Shown here in pieces: positions 34,555-44,078 of a stretch of 64,000 bases of DNA. Within the stretch, counting starts at the first letter, position 1, and each line of letters begins with the position of its first letter. The notes beneath the pieces are model-generated. The model did no database searches. It saw nothing but the letters and a program-made list of their open reading frames with translations, and had not been told where the DNA came from. Source of the stretch: Porphyrobacter sp. HT-58-2 (GTDB lineage Bacteria > Pseudomonadota > Alphaproteobacteria > Sphingomonadales > Sphingomonadaceae); assembly GCF_002952215.1 (NCBI RefSeq), contig NZ_CP022600.1:1426001-1490000 (forward strand), given 5' to 3'. Made by a program: the position numbers and the translations under genes.

Positions 34555-37500
34555 TCAGAAGCGGTAGGTCGCCGAGGCGCGGAACGCCCGTGCGTCAGCC
34601 GAATCGCGCCCGAAGGTGCTTTCGAAACCGATCCCGAACTGCACCGGTCCGCGACCGATCTGCGCCGACAGGCCGAGCTCGAACCAGTCGGTATCAGCCT
34701 GACCGATCACGAAGTTGGCACCCGGACCAGTGCCCTGCGTGAAGTTTGCCGCCAGCAGCTGCGGGCCGTTCTCGAATTCGTGCACATACTGCGCGGTCGC
34801 ATTGATCTGCACGGCCTTGGCCTGGGTTTCGAAATCGAAGCCGGCGCGGGCCTGCTTGCTTTCGAACCGGTCGCGCTCAAGCGTCAGACCCAGCGTACCG
34901 CCGTTTTCGCGGATCGTGGTCAGATCGACGCTCGCATAGCGACCTTCGATGCCCGGAGAGATGGTCCCGATGCCGGTCTCGATGTCATAGGACAAGCCGA
35001 TAGCACCCGAGATCAGCAGATCATCGCTCGAAGATTCGAGGGTTTGCGCAGCGCCCAGGAACTGCACGGAACGCTGGGTGTCGAAGCCCATGCTACCCAT
35101 GCTGAACTGGGCATCGATCACCGGGCCATCGGTCAGCTTGTGACGCATGTAGAGCGATGCCGCATAGGTATCATTATCCACGCGCTGGCCAAGCGGAACG
35201 TCGGCTTCCAGAGTGCTGAAGTAACCCGAGATACCGATCATGGTATTGTCGCCCGGGTAGAACTCGACGCCACCCGACAGGTAGTAGCCCGAGAATTCGG
35301 TGTTGCGGGCGATGAACTGCCCGGCAATTTCGGCACCGGCGTCATAACCCGGCAGCGAGTCCGAATCCCCGGTCACAATCCCGCCGGCAAGGAACATGGC
35401 GACGTTTTCCGGCAGGTTGATTTCGACCATTTCGGTCTCTTCCGCGCCGCCCTGCAGCGCCATCACGTCGAGGCCCAGTGGCTGGCCCATCGGCGAGAGG
35501 CTCATCTGCGCAAGGTTCAGCGGAGCGCCCTTGACAGCGACCTTGCCTCCGGCCCGGCTCTTGTCCGCTTCACGCAGGCGGCCATCGATGAAGTTCTGGA
35601 GCAGGTTGATGCTCTGGCCCGAAAGCGAGCGCACCGCCTGCTCGTTCACCGGGGCAAGCGAGTTGAAGGTGTTGCGGATGGTGTCAACGCTCTGGAAATC
35701 GAGCGCATAGAGCCCGGTCAGAGCAGCGTTGGCGCGGTTCTGGTCGAACAGGTTGGCATAGGCCGACTGCACCGGGTTGTCGCGATCCACGACCGTGCCA
35801 TAGCTCGCCGCGCGGATTTCCATCTGGACGCGATTGGCTTCGTAGATGAAGCTCTGGCTCAGAATCGGCGAGATGGTAGTGGCGGTGAAGGTCCCGGTCA
35901 CGCCGCCGTCTGCGGTGAGAATGGTGAACCTACGGCCGTTGCCATTGACCTGCTGGCTGATGCCGATGCCGAGGCCGACCACACCGCCGACGTTGGCTTC
36001 GCCGGTAACGGCCAGACGGTCGGACTGTCCGGCAGCGTTGATGTCGGCTAGGAAAGTCGTGCCCGAGGACATTACCAGGTTGCCGTCAATGTTCAGCGTA
36101 CCGATCGTTCCCATCGTGGCCGGCGAGAACACCCCGGCAACGCTGGTCACGAACGGCGCACGTACGGTGCCGGTGCCTTCGAGCATCCCGGAGAACAGGG
36201 TGTAATCGCCCACCGAGTTGATGGCACCGTTGACGTTCACCCGCCCACCGAACTGGTTGATGTCGATCAGCGAGGTCAGATTGCCCGCGCTCGCGACGGT
36301 CAGGCCGGCGTTGCCGCGCACGGTCAGCTTGTCGATGGTAACGGTGCTGCTCAGCGTGGTAGTGCCGTTCTGGCTCAGGGTGACATCGAAGTAACGCGGA
36401 GCCACGCCTTCGCCGATCACCGGATCGATATTGTTCGGCACAAAGCCGGTCGCACCGGGCAGGCCATTGGCCAGCGTCGGAGCAGGCAGACTCGGAGCCT
36501 GAGTTTGCGGCGCGTCTTCGGCGATTTCGACTTCGCCGTCGATGGCGATTTCTTCCGCGCCGCCACTGATCGCAATGTCTTCGACACCCGTGATCGCGAT
36601 GTCCTCGACACCGCCGTTGATGGCCATCAGGTCATCGATCATGCCGTTGATCGCAATGTCCTGAACCGCGCCGAGCACGTTCGCTGTGCCCGGCAGTGCA
36701 GCCTCGACCGCCTCGACGCCGTCGCCGGCGCCCGGAAGCAGGTTCGAAAGGTCAGCCTCGCCGAGGTTGTTCGACACGGTCGCCGCAGGCGGCGGCGGAG
36801 TGAAGGTGCCTTCGGTTTCCCCGGTTCGAACGTCGGTGCAGAAATCGCCCGGCTGTTCGAACTCGATGCAGACGCCGCCCCAATCGCCCCCGGTGCCGCC
36901 CAGGCCGAGCTCGGGCGTGGTCGGAACGCCGTTGACGATCTGGCCGTTGGCGTCGATCACGCGGTAGGCCGGGTCAAGCAGCGTCACCCAGTGGTTGGCA
37001 TCTTCCCAGTTGCCGTTACCGGCACGCGTGCCGACATAGCGGTAGGGGTTGTTCTCGGCGATGTACTGCCAGAACAGCGACAACGGCTGATAGAAGCTGG
37101 TGCTGCCGATCGCGCCAAAAGGCTGTGCGCCGAAGAAGCGCGAACCGCCCGAGAGCACGCCGATCACCAGATCTTCGTTGGTGAAGGTGTTGTTTTCCGC
37201 GCCAAGGATCAGCGGACCGCCCGAATCGCCTGGGCCGGTGGTACCTTCGTTGGGCAGCGCATCATCGCGGTGCGCGTTGATGTCGAACACGAAATTGCGG
37301 TTCTGCGAGTCGAAATCGAGTTGATAGAGGTTCTGCGTCAGCGAGTTCCCAGCACCGAACAGCACGGCGTTGCGATCCGACAGCGAAAGGAAGCCGCCGA
37401 GCATGTTTTCGGCTGCGCGGCGCCGGAAGTCGACCCCGAGGTTCGAGCCGGCTGTGGCACTGCCCGAGCGGCCGTAACCGACGATGTTGACGTGATAGCC

Positions 37501-38064
37501 GGTGCCGCGCACCGGATCGATGGCTTCAGGCGCGGGCAGGGTGCTGAACAGCAGCGCCCAGGTCGGGATGCCGACAGCCGGGGTGTCAAGGCTGGCGAGC
37601 GCAATGTCGGCTTCGATGAAGCCGAGCGCGGCCGGGTTCTGCACCGAACGGGCATCCCAGAAGATGCGGTTGATGTTGAACACGCTCAGCGCGGCATTGG
37701 TCTGGCTGTTCGCGAACCATGACTGGATGCCGGGAAGGGCATTGACGTTGAACGACACCGCTGCGCGGACCTGGGTGCCGTCATAGGCGGTTTCGGGCCG
37801 GGTGTTCACGCAGTGTGCGGCGAACAGCACGGTCCGCGGATTGATCAGCGTGCCGGTGCAGATGCCGATGCCGCCCTGACCGGGAACGTTGGTCACGATC
37901 ATGCCGACGCCGCGATAGACATCGTCATTGTCGACGATGTCAGCAGGGGTCTTTGTTTCGTTGGGAACCACTGCAAGCGCGGGAGTTGCGGCGGCGGCAG
38001 CCGCGAGAGCAAGGGTGGCCGAGCCGGCCAGCAGGCCGCGGCGACGGAAATGGTCGATGTTCAT
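34555..38064 (-). CDS. Autotransporter with trypsin-like serine protease passenger
   Basis: A 1169-residue type V secretion protein. Residues 1-31 form a signal peptide (HFRRRGLLAGSATLALAAA). Residues ~45-330 form an S1 protease with the full triad: His84 in FAAHCVN, Asp in EADIALASLD, and Ser in GPGDSGGPLIL. A linker with five D/E-IAI-type repeats (about residues 465-515) follows, then a beta-helix passenger (YTLFSGMLEGTGTVRAP) with an autochaperone-like end. Residues ~880-1169 form the 12-strand barrel ending in SATYRF with a terminal Phe. It probably exposes a protease on the cell surface. Single-gene transcript with a shared terminator downstream. Confidence 0.9.
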   Translation of the reverse strand: MNIDHFRRRGLLAGSATLALAAAAAATPALAVVPNETKTPADIVDNDDVYRGVGMIVTNVPGQGGIGICTGTLINPRTVLFAAHCVNTRPETAYDGTQVRAAVSFNVNALPGIQSWFANSQTNAALSVFNINRIFWDARSVQNPAALGFIEADIALASLDTPAVGIPTWALLFSTLPAPEAIDPVRGTGYHVNIVGYGRSGSATAGSNLGVDFRRRAAENMLGGFLSLSDRNAVLFGAGNSLTQNLYQLDFDSQNRNFVFDINAHRDDALPNEGTTGPGDSGGPLILGAENNTFTNEDLVIGVLSGGSRFFGAQPFGAIGSTSFYQPLSLFWQYIAENNPYRYVGTRAGNGNWEDANHWVTLLDPAYRVIDANGQIVNGVPTTPELGLGGTGGDWGGVCIEFEQPGDFCTDVRTGETEGTFTPPPPAATVSNNLGEADLSNLLPGAGDGVEAVEAALPGTANVLGAVQDIAINGMIDDLMAINGGVEDIAITGVEDIAISGGAEEIAIDGEVEIAEDAPQTQAPSLPAPTLANGLPGATGFVPNNIDPVIGEGVAPRYFDVTLSQNGTTTLSSTVTIDKLTVRGNAGLTVASAGNLTSLIDINQFGGRVNVNGAINSVGDYTLFSGMLEGTGTVRAPFVTSVAGVFSPATMGTIGTLNIDGNLVMSSGTTFLADINAAGQSDRLAVTGEANVGGVVGLGIGISQQVNGNGRRFTILTADGGVTGTFTATTISPILSQSFIYEANRVQMEIRAASYGTVVDRDNPVQSAYANLFDQNRANAALTGLYALDFQSVDTIRNTFNSLAPVNEQAVRSLSGQSINLLQNFIDGRLREADKSRAGGKVAVKGAPLNLAQMSLSPMGQPLGLDVMALQGGAEETEMVEINLPENVAMFLAGGIVTGDSDSLPGYDAGAEIAGQFIARNTEFSGYYLSGGVEFYPGDNTMIGISGYFSTLEADVPLGQRVDNDTYAASLYMRHKLTDGPVIDAQFSMGSMGFDTQRSVQFLGAAQTLESSSDDLLISGAIGLSYDIETGIGTISPGIEGRYASVDLTTIRENGGTLGLTLERDRFESKQARAGFDFETQAKAVQINATAQYVHEFENGPQLLAANFTQGTGPGANFVIGQADTDWFELGLSAQIGRGPVQFGIGFESTFGRDSADARAFRASATYRF

Positions 38065-38196
38065 GAAGGCCCTCTGTCTGTATTGTTCTTGAACGTCACG
38101 GGACGGTCATGGGTGATACCGTAACGCGTGAAAACGTCGTGACAATTCGAAAAAATCGAACCACGTCGGGTTTTTTCTGACCGTGGCGCGATAGCC
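38065..38196. other. Autotransporter upstream region
   Basis: These 132 bases lie upstream of the autotransporter and downstream of the antiporter gene (both minus strand). They are AT-richer than the surroundings (AATTCGAAAAAATCGAA near 38144-38160, with a TTCGA...TCGAA inverted pair) and should contain the autotransporter promoter. No clear -35/-10 pair was assigned. Confidence 0.3.
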
Positions 38197-39156
38197 TCAG
38201 CGCAGCACCAGAAAGGCCGTGTATCCGGCATAGATTGCCGCGAGCAACGCGCCTTCTGCGCGCGACAAGCGCCAACCGCTACGTAGTTGCACGATCAGCA
38301 AGGCCGTCACGCCAAGCATCACCCAGATGTCAAACCGGGCAATCTCGGCGGGGACTTCGATTGGGTGGATCATCGCGGTCAGGCCGAGAATGCCGCACAG
38401 GTTGTAGATGTTGGAACCCACGACATTGCCGAGAGCGACGTCCCCATGCTTGCGTATGACTGCGACAACGCAGGCGATCAGTTCAGGCAAGGAGGTGCCG
38501 ATTGCCACCACGGTGAGGCCGATGACGCTTTCGGAGACACCCGCTGCACTGGCGAGAACCTTCGCTCCGTCAACCAGCCAGCCCGCGCCGAAGATTGCTG
38601 CGGCCAGTCCGGCGATGATCATCCCGCCCAGCACCACGGGGGCGGTGTCAGCCGGCACCGGGCGATCTTCGGCTTCGTGTTCGTGGCGCAAGGCTTCTGC
38701 ATCGTGTGCGGCGCTCTCCGACTTGTAGGCCCACCACAGGTAGGCCACGAGTGCGGTTACCAGCAGGAGGCCATAGGCAAAGCCGATGACACCGACCATC
38801 ACGGCGCCTGTCGCAAGCAGGGCCGTGCCTCCCAGTGCCAGCGAGTCCCGCTTGAATGCGGCGGGGTTGACGCTGATCGGCACAATCAACGCGGAAATAC
38901 CGAGGATCAACAGGATGTTGGCGATGTTCGAGCCCACGACGTTGCCGATCGCGATGCCCGGCGATCCGCTCAGTGCCGCCTGCACGCTGGTTGCAAGCTC
39001 GGGCATGGAGGTACCGAAGCCCACGATCGTCAGCCCGGCCAGCAATGGGGAAATTCCGAGCCGGGTCGCCATGCCGACTGCGCCGCGCACCAGCAACTCA
39101 CCACCCAGAGCGAGCAGAACAAGGCCACCGGCAACAAGCAACAGCGATTCGGTCAT
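38197..39156 (-). CDS. Calcium/sodium antiporter (CaCA family, YrbG-like)
   Basis: A 319-residue cation/Ca2+ exchanger made of two inverted halves. The first alpha repeat is TIVGFGTSMPELATSV followed by GNVVGSNIANILLILG, and the second is TVVAIGTSLPELIACV followed by GNVVGSNIYNLCGILG. About ten membrane helices are visible, and a His/Glu-rich loop (residues ~150-170) joins the halves. ATG 39156 opens the conserved N-terminus (TESLLLVAGGLVLLALGGELLVRG); the frame extends upstream but into non-homologous sequence. The gene is divergent from the Tat-signal protein at 39301. Confidence 0.92.
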   Translation of the reverse strand: MTESLLLVAGGLVLLALGGELLVRGAVGMATRLGISPLLAGLTIVGFGTSMPELATSVQAALSGSPGIAIGNVVGSNIANILLILGISALIVPISVNPAAFKRDSLALGGTALLATGAVMVGVIGFAYGLLLVTALVAYLWWAYKSESAAHDAEALRHEHEAEDRPVPADTAPVVLGGMIIAGLAAAIFGAGWLVDGAKVLASAAGVSESVIGLTVVAIGTSLPELIACVVAVIRKHGDVALGNVVGSNIYNLCGILGLTAMIHPIEVPAEIARFDIWVMLGVTALLIVQLRSGWRLSRAEGALLAAIYAGYTAFLVLR

Positions 39157-39300
39157 GGTATTCCTGCAAAATTGAGGCTTGGTCGGGGTTCTATCGATCT
39201 GGCTGCCCAAGGTGAAGTCAACAGTCCGCCTTGGATTGCGTCCCATGCAACCCGATGATATTTTTCTTCCCGGGAGGGTCGCGCATTCAAGGGGGGGTGA

Positions 39301-40359
39301 ATGAGCGCAACGCATTGGGATCGACGTTCGGTGCTGCACGGTGGCGCGGGCATGATCGGGGCTTTGGCAGCAAGTGGTCTTGCCGCAGGCCCTGCCCAAG
39401 CTGCTGACAGCATGGTGCCGCTGGCCGGCATGAACATGAAAAACTATCATCAGGTGATGGCCAAGATTCTCGCGCGCTCGACGCGGATCGCGGTGCCATC
39501 CTACCGGTTCGGACTGGTGATGCGCAACGGTATGGGCGCGAGCAGTGGGCAGGGCTCGACCAAGGTCGATCTCACTGCTGATCTTGTCGGTGTCGATGTA
39601 GCGATGATGCGACAGATTGCCCATCTGGCGTTCAGCGATTTCATCGAGCGGCTTCGTGCTACCGGGCGTACGGTGCTCGGCTGGAACGAGATTTCTGCGA
39701 GCGAGGGGTTCAAGAAGCTCGATCCCACGCCTGATCCCTTTCTGAAGAAACCCTTTGCGGATTCGCGCACCGTCGCTGTGGTGAGCCCGGAATATCTGCC
39801 GCTTTTGACGATAGGGCCTGAAGCGCCCCTGTCCGACCGTTCGCCATTCAATCTTGGCAATGCCCGCGCGCTGAACGCCATGTCGGCGGCGCTCAAGTGC
39901 GTGGTCGTCATCCCCAGCCTCGTCATGGACTTCGCAGCACTGACCGGCAGTGGCCATTCGACCTATGGCGGCGGCGCGAATGTCGGCATTCAGCCTGGCC
40001 TGTTCCTTGTGCCGTTGTTCACACACTGCAATTTCTTTCACGCCAAGATCGCACTGGCTGGAGACATGGCACGGGTCATACTCGAGGACCGGGTGGCTGT
40101 GGGTCAGGCGGGGCAGCTGGTGCAGACCGGCAGCTTCAACAACAACGCCGAGATCGAGCAGTGGAACGCCTACGTCCGTTCCAACGCCTGGTGGACAGAG
40201 CCGAACATGGTCGCTCCTTCGCGTCCGACCTTTGGTTACAACTATTCGACCTACCAGTACCGGGTCGATCCCGCACTTTTGCAGGCCGCCGCGCTCGATG
40301 CTGCGCGGGCTACGCACGCGCTTTACATGGGGGTGATCAATGCCAATCCTGCGGCTTAG
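39301..40359 (+). CDS. Tat-exported protein of unknown function
   Basis: A 352-residue protein with a twin-arginine signal: DRRSVLHGG with Arg8-Arg9, a hydrophobic core (MIGALAASGLAAG) and a cleavage site near AQAADS. The mature part has no catalytic motif I can name. Visible blocks are ADLVGVDVAMMRQIAHLAFSD, a GRTVLGWNEI segment, and GSGHSTYGGGANVGIQPG. The pattern of a helix then GxTVLG and later VVIPSLVMDF resembles periplasmic mixed alpha/beta domains such as CsgG-like proteins, but the match is weak. AAGGGGGGG lies just before the ATG. It overlaps the next secreted-protein gene by 20 bases, so they are likely partners. Confidence 0.75.
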   Translation: MSATHWDRRSVLHGGAGMIGALAASGLAAGPAQAADSMVPLAGMNMKNYHQVMAKILARSTRIAVPSYRFGLVMRNGMGASSGQGSTKVDLTADLVGVDVAMMRQIAHLAFSDFIERLRATGRTVLGWNEISASEGFKKLDPTPDPFLKKPFADSRTVAVVSPEYLPLLTIGPEAPLSDRSPFNLGNARALNAMSAALKCVVVIPSLVMDFAALTGSGHSTYGGGANVGIQPGLFLVPLFTHCNFFHAKIALAGDMARVILEDRVAVGQAGQLVQTGSFNNNAEIEQWNAYVRSNAWWTEPNMVAPSRPTFGYNYSTYQYRVDPALLQAAALDAARATHALYMGVINANPAA

Positions 40360-41014
40360 CCTTGTCGCGGCGCTCCTCGCGTTCACGGACCCTGCCAGCG
40401 CACAGACCAACCCGCTTGAGGGCGACACGCGCGCGCCACAGGCCGCAATCGCTGTCGATCCATCGGGCGCTCTGATCATCCCGGCTGAGGCGCGAGGGAA
40501 GCTTCTGCCGGATCAGGACAATGCCGCCACCGGCGGTGTCGCCTTTACCGACGAGGAGGGGTGGTACCGCTTCACCATGCCGAATGGCGGCACGATCGGG
40601 ATGGTCGGCCCGATGCGCTCCTTCACCTTCGAGGCGGGTACGCTCGAGACCACATGCGCCGCGCAGCGCATCCCGGGGGGCGATTTCGCCGAGTTCCCGA
40701 TGAGCCAGATCCAGGCTGAGATCGAATCGATCTACCCCGCCTTCGACCAGATCATCACCACGCTTGGCTTCGCGATCGATGCGCGCAAGACAATGCTGCT
40801 TGATTATGCCGGGCAGCGCACCGCCGTACCGTTCAAGATCCTCGCCTGGGACGCGCATGATGCCGATGGCGTAAGGGCCACCTGGGCGATCATGCCCGCA
40901 CCTTCGGGAGTTCTGCTGTTCGCCTGTTCGGCCGAGGGGGGATTTGGGCACAACCGCGAGGTGATCCAGCGCTATCTGCGGATCGGATCGGGGATGACGG
41001 CCAAGCCCAAGTAA
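40340..41014 (+). CDS. Secreted protein of unknown function, partner of the Tat-exported protein
   Basis: A 224-residue protein with a Sec signal peptide (LRLSLVAALLAFTDPASAQ, cleavage after about residue 21). The mature part contains FTDEEGWYRFTMPNGGTIG, then two cysteines (TTCAAQR, LFACSAEGG) that could pair, and an EIESIYPAFDQIITTLGF helix. Family not recognised. It starts 20 bases before the upstream stop, which implies coupled translation. A GC-rich hairpin closes the unit. Confidence 0.72.
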   Translation: MPILRLSLVAALLAFTDPASAQTNPLEGDTRAPQAAIAVDPSGALIIPAEARGKLLPDQDNAATGGVAFTDEEGWYRFTMPNGGTIGMVGPMRSFTFEAGTLETTCAAQRIPGGDFAEFPMSQIQAEIESIYPAFDQIITTLGFAIDARKTMLLDYAGQRTAVPFKILAWDAHDADGVRATWAIMPAPSGVLLFACSAEGGFGHNREVIQRYLRIGSGMTAKPK

Positions 41015-41019
41015 AGCGA

Positions 41020-41050
41020 AGGCCCGCAAGAGCATCGCTCCTGCGGGCCT
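41020..41050. terminator. GC-rich hairpin between convergent genes
   Basis: AGGCCCGCA at 41020-41028 pairs with TGCGGGCCT at 41042-41050, and inside GAGC pairs with GCTC. There is no T run on the plus side. It separates the secreted-protein pair from glnA and probably ends transcripts from both sides. Confidence 0.6.
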
Positions 41051-41106
41051 CCGCAATTATGGCTGGCGATGGCCTGCGGCTGCTGACAGCAGGCCTCGCA
41101 AACCGA

Positions 41107-42516
41107 TTACATCGAATAGTACATGTCGAATTCGACCGGGCACGGGGTGGTTTCGGTGCGGATCACCTCTTCCCACTTGAGCTCGCAATAGGCCTCGATC
41201 TGGTCCTTGGTGAACACGTCGCCCTTCAGCAGGAAGTCGTGATCGGCGGCCAGCGCGTCAAGCGCCTCACGCAAGCTGCCGCACACGGTCGGCACTTCGG
41301 CGAGTTCGGCCGGCGGCAAATCGTAGAGGTTCTTGTCCATCGCGTCGCCCGGGTGGATCTTGTTCTCGATCCCGTCGAGACCCGCCATCAGCAGCGCCGC
41401 ATAGGCGAGGTAGGGGTTGGCCATCGCATCGGGGAAACGGAATTCGACACGCTTGGCCTTCTCGCCCGCACCATAGGGGATGCGGCACGAGGCCGAGCGG
41501 TTGCGGGCCGAATAGGCCAGCAGCACCGGCGCTTCAAAGCCCGGCACCAGACGCTTGTAGCTGTTGGTGGTCGGGTTGGTGAAGGCATTCAGGGCCTTGG
41601 CGTGCTTGATGACGCCGCCGATGTAGTAAAGGCACATTTCCGACAGGCCGGCATATTCGTTGCCCGCAAACATCGGCTTGCCGTCTTTCCAGATCGACAT
41701 GTGCGTGTGCATGCCGCTGCCGTTGTCCGCCTTGATCGGCTTGGGCATGAAGGTCGCGGTCTTGCCGTAGGCATGGGCGACCTGATGCACGACATACTTG
41801 TAGATCTGCATGCGGTCGGCGGTCTGGACGAGGGTGCCGAAGGTCAGGCCCAGTTCGTGCTGGGCAGCGGCAACTTCGTGGTGATGCTTGTCGCAGGGCA
41901 GGCCCATTTCGAGCATGGTGGTGACCATCTCGGCGCGGATGTCCACGGCGCTGTCCACCGGTGCGACCGGGAAATAGCCGCCCTTGGCGCGCGGGCGGTG
42001 GCCCATGTTGCCGTTTTCGTATTCCTTGCTGGTGTTGCCCGGCAGTTCGATATCGTCGATCGCGAAGCCCGATCCGGCATAGCCGTCTTCGAAGCGCACA
42101 TCGTCGAACATGAAGAATTCTGCTTCCGGCCCGACATAGACGGTGTCACCGATGCCGGTCGACTTGAGGTAGGCCTCGGCGCGCTTGGCAGTGGTGCGCG
42201 GATCGCGGCTGTACCAGTCGCCGGTCGAAGGCTCGACGATGTCGCAGTTGATGATCAGCATCGGGGTGGCGCTGAACGGGTCGATCCACGTCTCGGTCAG
42301 ATCGGGCTTCAGGATCATGTCGGATTCGTTGATCACCTTCCAGCCGGCGATCGAGGAGCCGTCGAACATCAGGCCGTCTTCAAGCTCGTCCTCGCCCATG
42401 ACGCTGGCGACCATGGTCAGGTGCTGCCACTTGCCCTTGGGATCGGTGAAACGCAGGTCGACCCATTCGATTTCCTCGTCCTTGATCAGCTTCAGGACGT
42501 CTTTTGCTTTCGACAT
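41107..42516 (-). CDS. glnA: Glutamine synthetase, type I
   Basis: A 469-residue GSI-beta enzyme making glutamine from glutamate, ammonia and ATP. Seen are the N-terminal beta-grasp ([15 protein letters not shown]), [15 protein letters not shown], metal ligands in EAEFFMFD, the [12 protein letters not shown] loop, the [17 protein letters not shown] substrate motif and [10 protein letters not shown]. The adenylylation Tyr is in NLYDLPPAE, so GlnE control is likely. It lies 67 bases after glnB on the same strand, the classical alphaproteobacterial glnBA unit. Confidence 0.97.
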   Translation of the reverse strand: MSKAKDVLKLIKDEEIEWVDLRFTDPKGKWQHLTMVASVMGEDELEDGLMFDGSSIAGWKVINESDMILKPDLTETWIDPFSATPMLIINCDIVEPSTGDWYSRDPRTTAKRAEAYLKSTGIGDTVYVGPEAEFFMFDDVRFEDGYAGSGFAIDDIELPGNTSKEYENGNMGHRPRAKGGYFPVAPVDSAVDIRAEMVTTMLEMGLPCDKHHHEVAAAQHELGLTFGTLVQTADRMQIYKYVVHQVAHAYGKTATFMPKPIKADNGSGMHTHMSIWKDGKPMFAGNEYAGLSEMCLYYIGGVIKHAKALNAFTNPTTNSYKRLVPGFEAPVLLAYSARNRSASCRIPYGAGEKAKRVEFRFPDAMANPYLAYAALLMAGLDGIENKIHPGDAMDKNLYDLPPAELAEVPTVCGSLREALDALAADHDFLLKGDVFTKDQIEAYCELKWEEVIRTETTPCPVEFDMYYSM

Positions 42517-42583
42517 TTTGGTATTGCCTCCGGGTATTGTCTTGGCCGGCTCGCCGGTCTGGCGGGCGGGAGAGGGTGAAAAA

Positions 42584-42961
<378 letters not shown>

Positions 42962-42964
42962 CTA

Positions 42965-42981
42965 AACAAGAATCGTGCCAA
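42965..42981 (-). promoter_or_regulatory. Sigma-54-type promoter candidate for glnB-glnA
   Basis: Read on the minus strand the sequence is TTGGCACG, ATTC, TTGTT. The sigma-54 consensus is TTGGCACG-N4-TTGC(A/T). The -24 block is perfect and the spacing is right; the usual GC at -12 reads GT. Transcription would begin about 30 bases before glnB. GCACC-type half-sites further upstream (near 43050-43075) could bind NtrC but are not clear dyads. Confidence 0.55.
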
Positions 42982-43123
42982 GCTTTAAGGTGGTGGCTGT
43001 GAACGATCCTTGCCGCTTGAAGACTCAAGGGTGAAGATGTCTTTCGCCGATGGGGTGCGATTAGCAAGATTATGGTGCGCTGCGCAATGGCTGCACAGCA
43101 TCTGATCGGGGCTTGCCTAAAAT

Positions 43124-44074
43124 TTAAGCAGCGCCGAGCCGAAGGCCCGTGGTTTCGGGCAGGCCGCACATGATGTTGAGGTTCTGGATCGCAGCGCCGG
43201 ACGCGCCCTTGCCGAGGTTGTCGAGGTGGGCGACGAGGCGCGCCTGCGTGCCGTCTGCGTTCGCGTAGACATGAAGCGTCATGCCGTCACCACCTTCGAC
43301 ATCCTGCCGCAGGATCATTTCACTGTAGCGGGTTTCGACCACGACTATGATCGCGCTGCCTTGGTAGAACGCCGTCAGATGCTGGGCGAGTTGTTCTGGC
43401 CGACCCGCACGGGGCATCGCTTCAAGCGGCAGGGGAACATCGACCAACATTCCCCGGAAAGTCGGCACCACAGCTGGCGAAAACACCGGCGCGAAGGCGA
43501 GACCGGCATAGGCCTGCATTTCCGGCAGGTGCTTGTGACCGAGCTGCAGGCCATAGGCGCGAAAAGCGATGCCGGGATGCCCTTCGAGGTTCTCGAACTG
43601 CTCAAACCGCTCGATCAACGCATTGCCGCCGCCCGAATAGCCGCTGACCGCGTTGACGGTGTAGGGCCAGTCGGCTGGCAGCAGTCCCTCTCGCACCAGC
43701 GGAGCGACCAGTGCGAGGAAACCTGTGGGATAGCACCCCGGATTGCTTACGAAACGGGCATTGGCGATCGTCTCGCGCCCGATGATCTCGGGAAAGCCAT
43801 AGGTCCACCCCTCGGCCACACGATGCGCGCTTGAGGCGTCGATGAGGCGGGTGCCTGCGCTTTCGGCGAGCTGCACCGCCTCTTTCGCGGCCTCGTCCGG
43901 CAGGCACAGGATCGCGATGTCGGCGGCGTGAAGCGCATCGCGGCGGGCAGCTTCGTCCTTGCGCTGGGCATCGTCGAGCACCAGCAATTCGAACTCGTCG
44001 CGCCCCTGCAAACGCTCGCGGATCTCAAGGCCGGTCGTACCCGCAGCCCCGTCGATGAATAGCCGGATCGCCAC
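43124..44074 (-). CDS. argC: N-acetyl-gamma-glutamyl-phosphate reductase
   Basis: A 316-residue enzyme of the shorter (type 2) ArgC group that reduces N-acetylglutamyl phosphate in arginine synthesis. The nucleotide-binding start is RLFIDGAAGTTGLEIRERL, the catalytic Cys is in FVSNPGCYPTG, and GYSGGGNALIERF and LGHKHLPEMQAY carry substrate contacts including the catalytic His. GTG 44074 is the start, five bases after the stop of the SH3 gene, with GAAGG upstream. The longer open frame upstream overlaps that gene and is not homologous. Confidence 0.92.
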   Translation of the reverse strand: MAIRLFIDGAAGTTGLEIRERLQGRDEFELLVLDDAQRKDEAARRDALHAADIAILCLPDEAAKEAVQLAESAGTRLIDASSAHRVAEGWTYGFPEIIGRETIANARFVSNPGCYPTGFLALVAPLVREGLLPADWPYTVNAVSGYSGGGNALIERFEQFENLEGHPGIAFRAYGLQLGHKHLPEMQAYAGLAFAPVFSPAVVPTFRGMLVDVPLPLEAMPRAGRPEQLAQHLTAFYQGSAIIVVVETRYSEMILRQDVEGGDGMTLHVYANADGTQARLVAHLDNLGKGASGAAIQNLNIMCGLPETTGLRLGAA

Positions 44075-44078
44075 CGCT

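Noticed and set aside
39157..40479. An N-terminal extension of the antiporter frame to 40479
   Set aside because: It overlaps two signal-peptide genes on the plus strand and gives Arg/His-rich sequence; the antiporter family starts at 39156.
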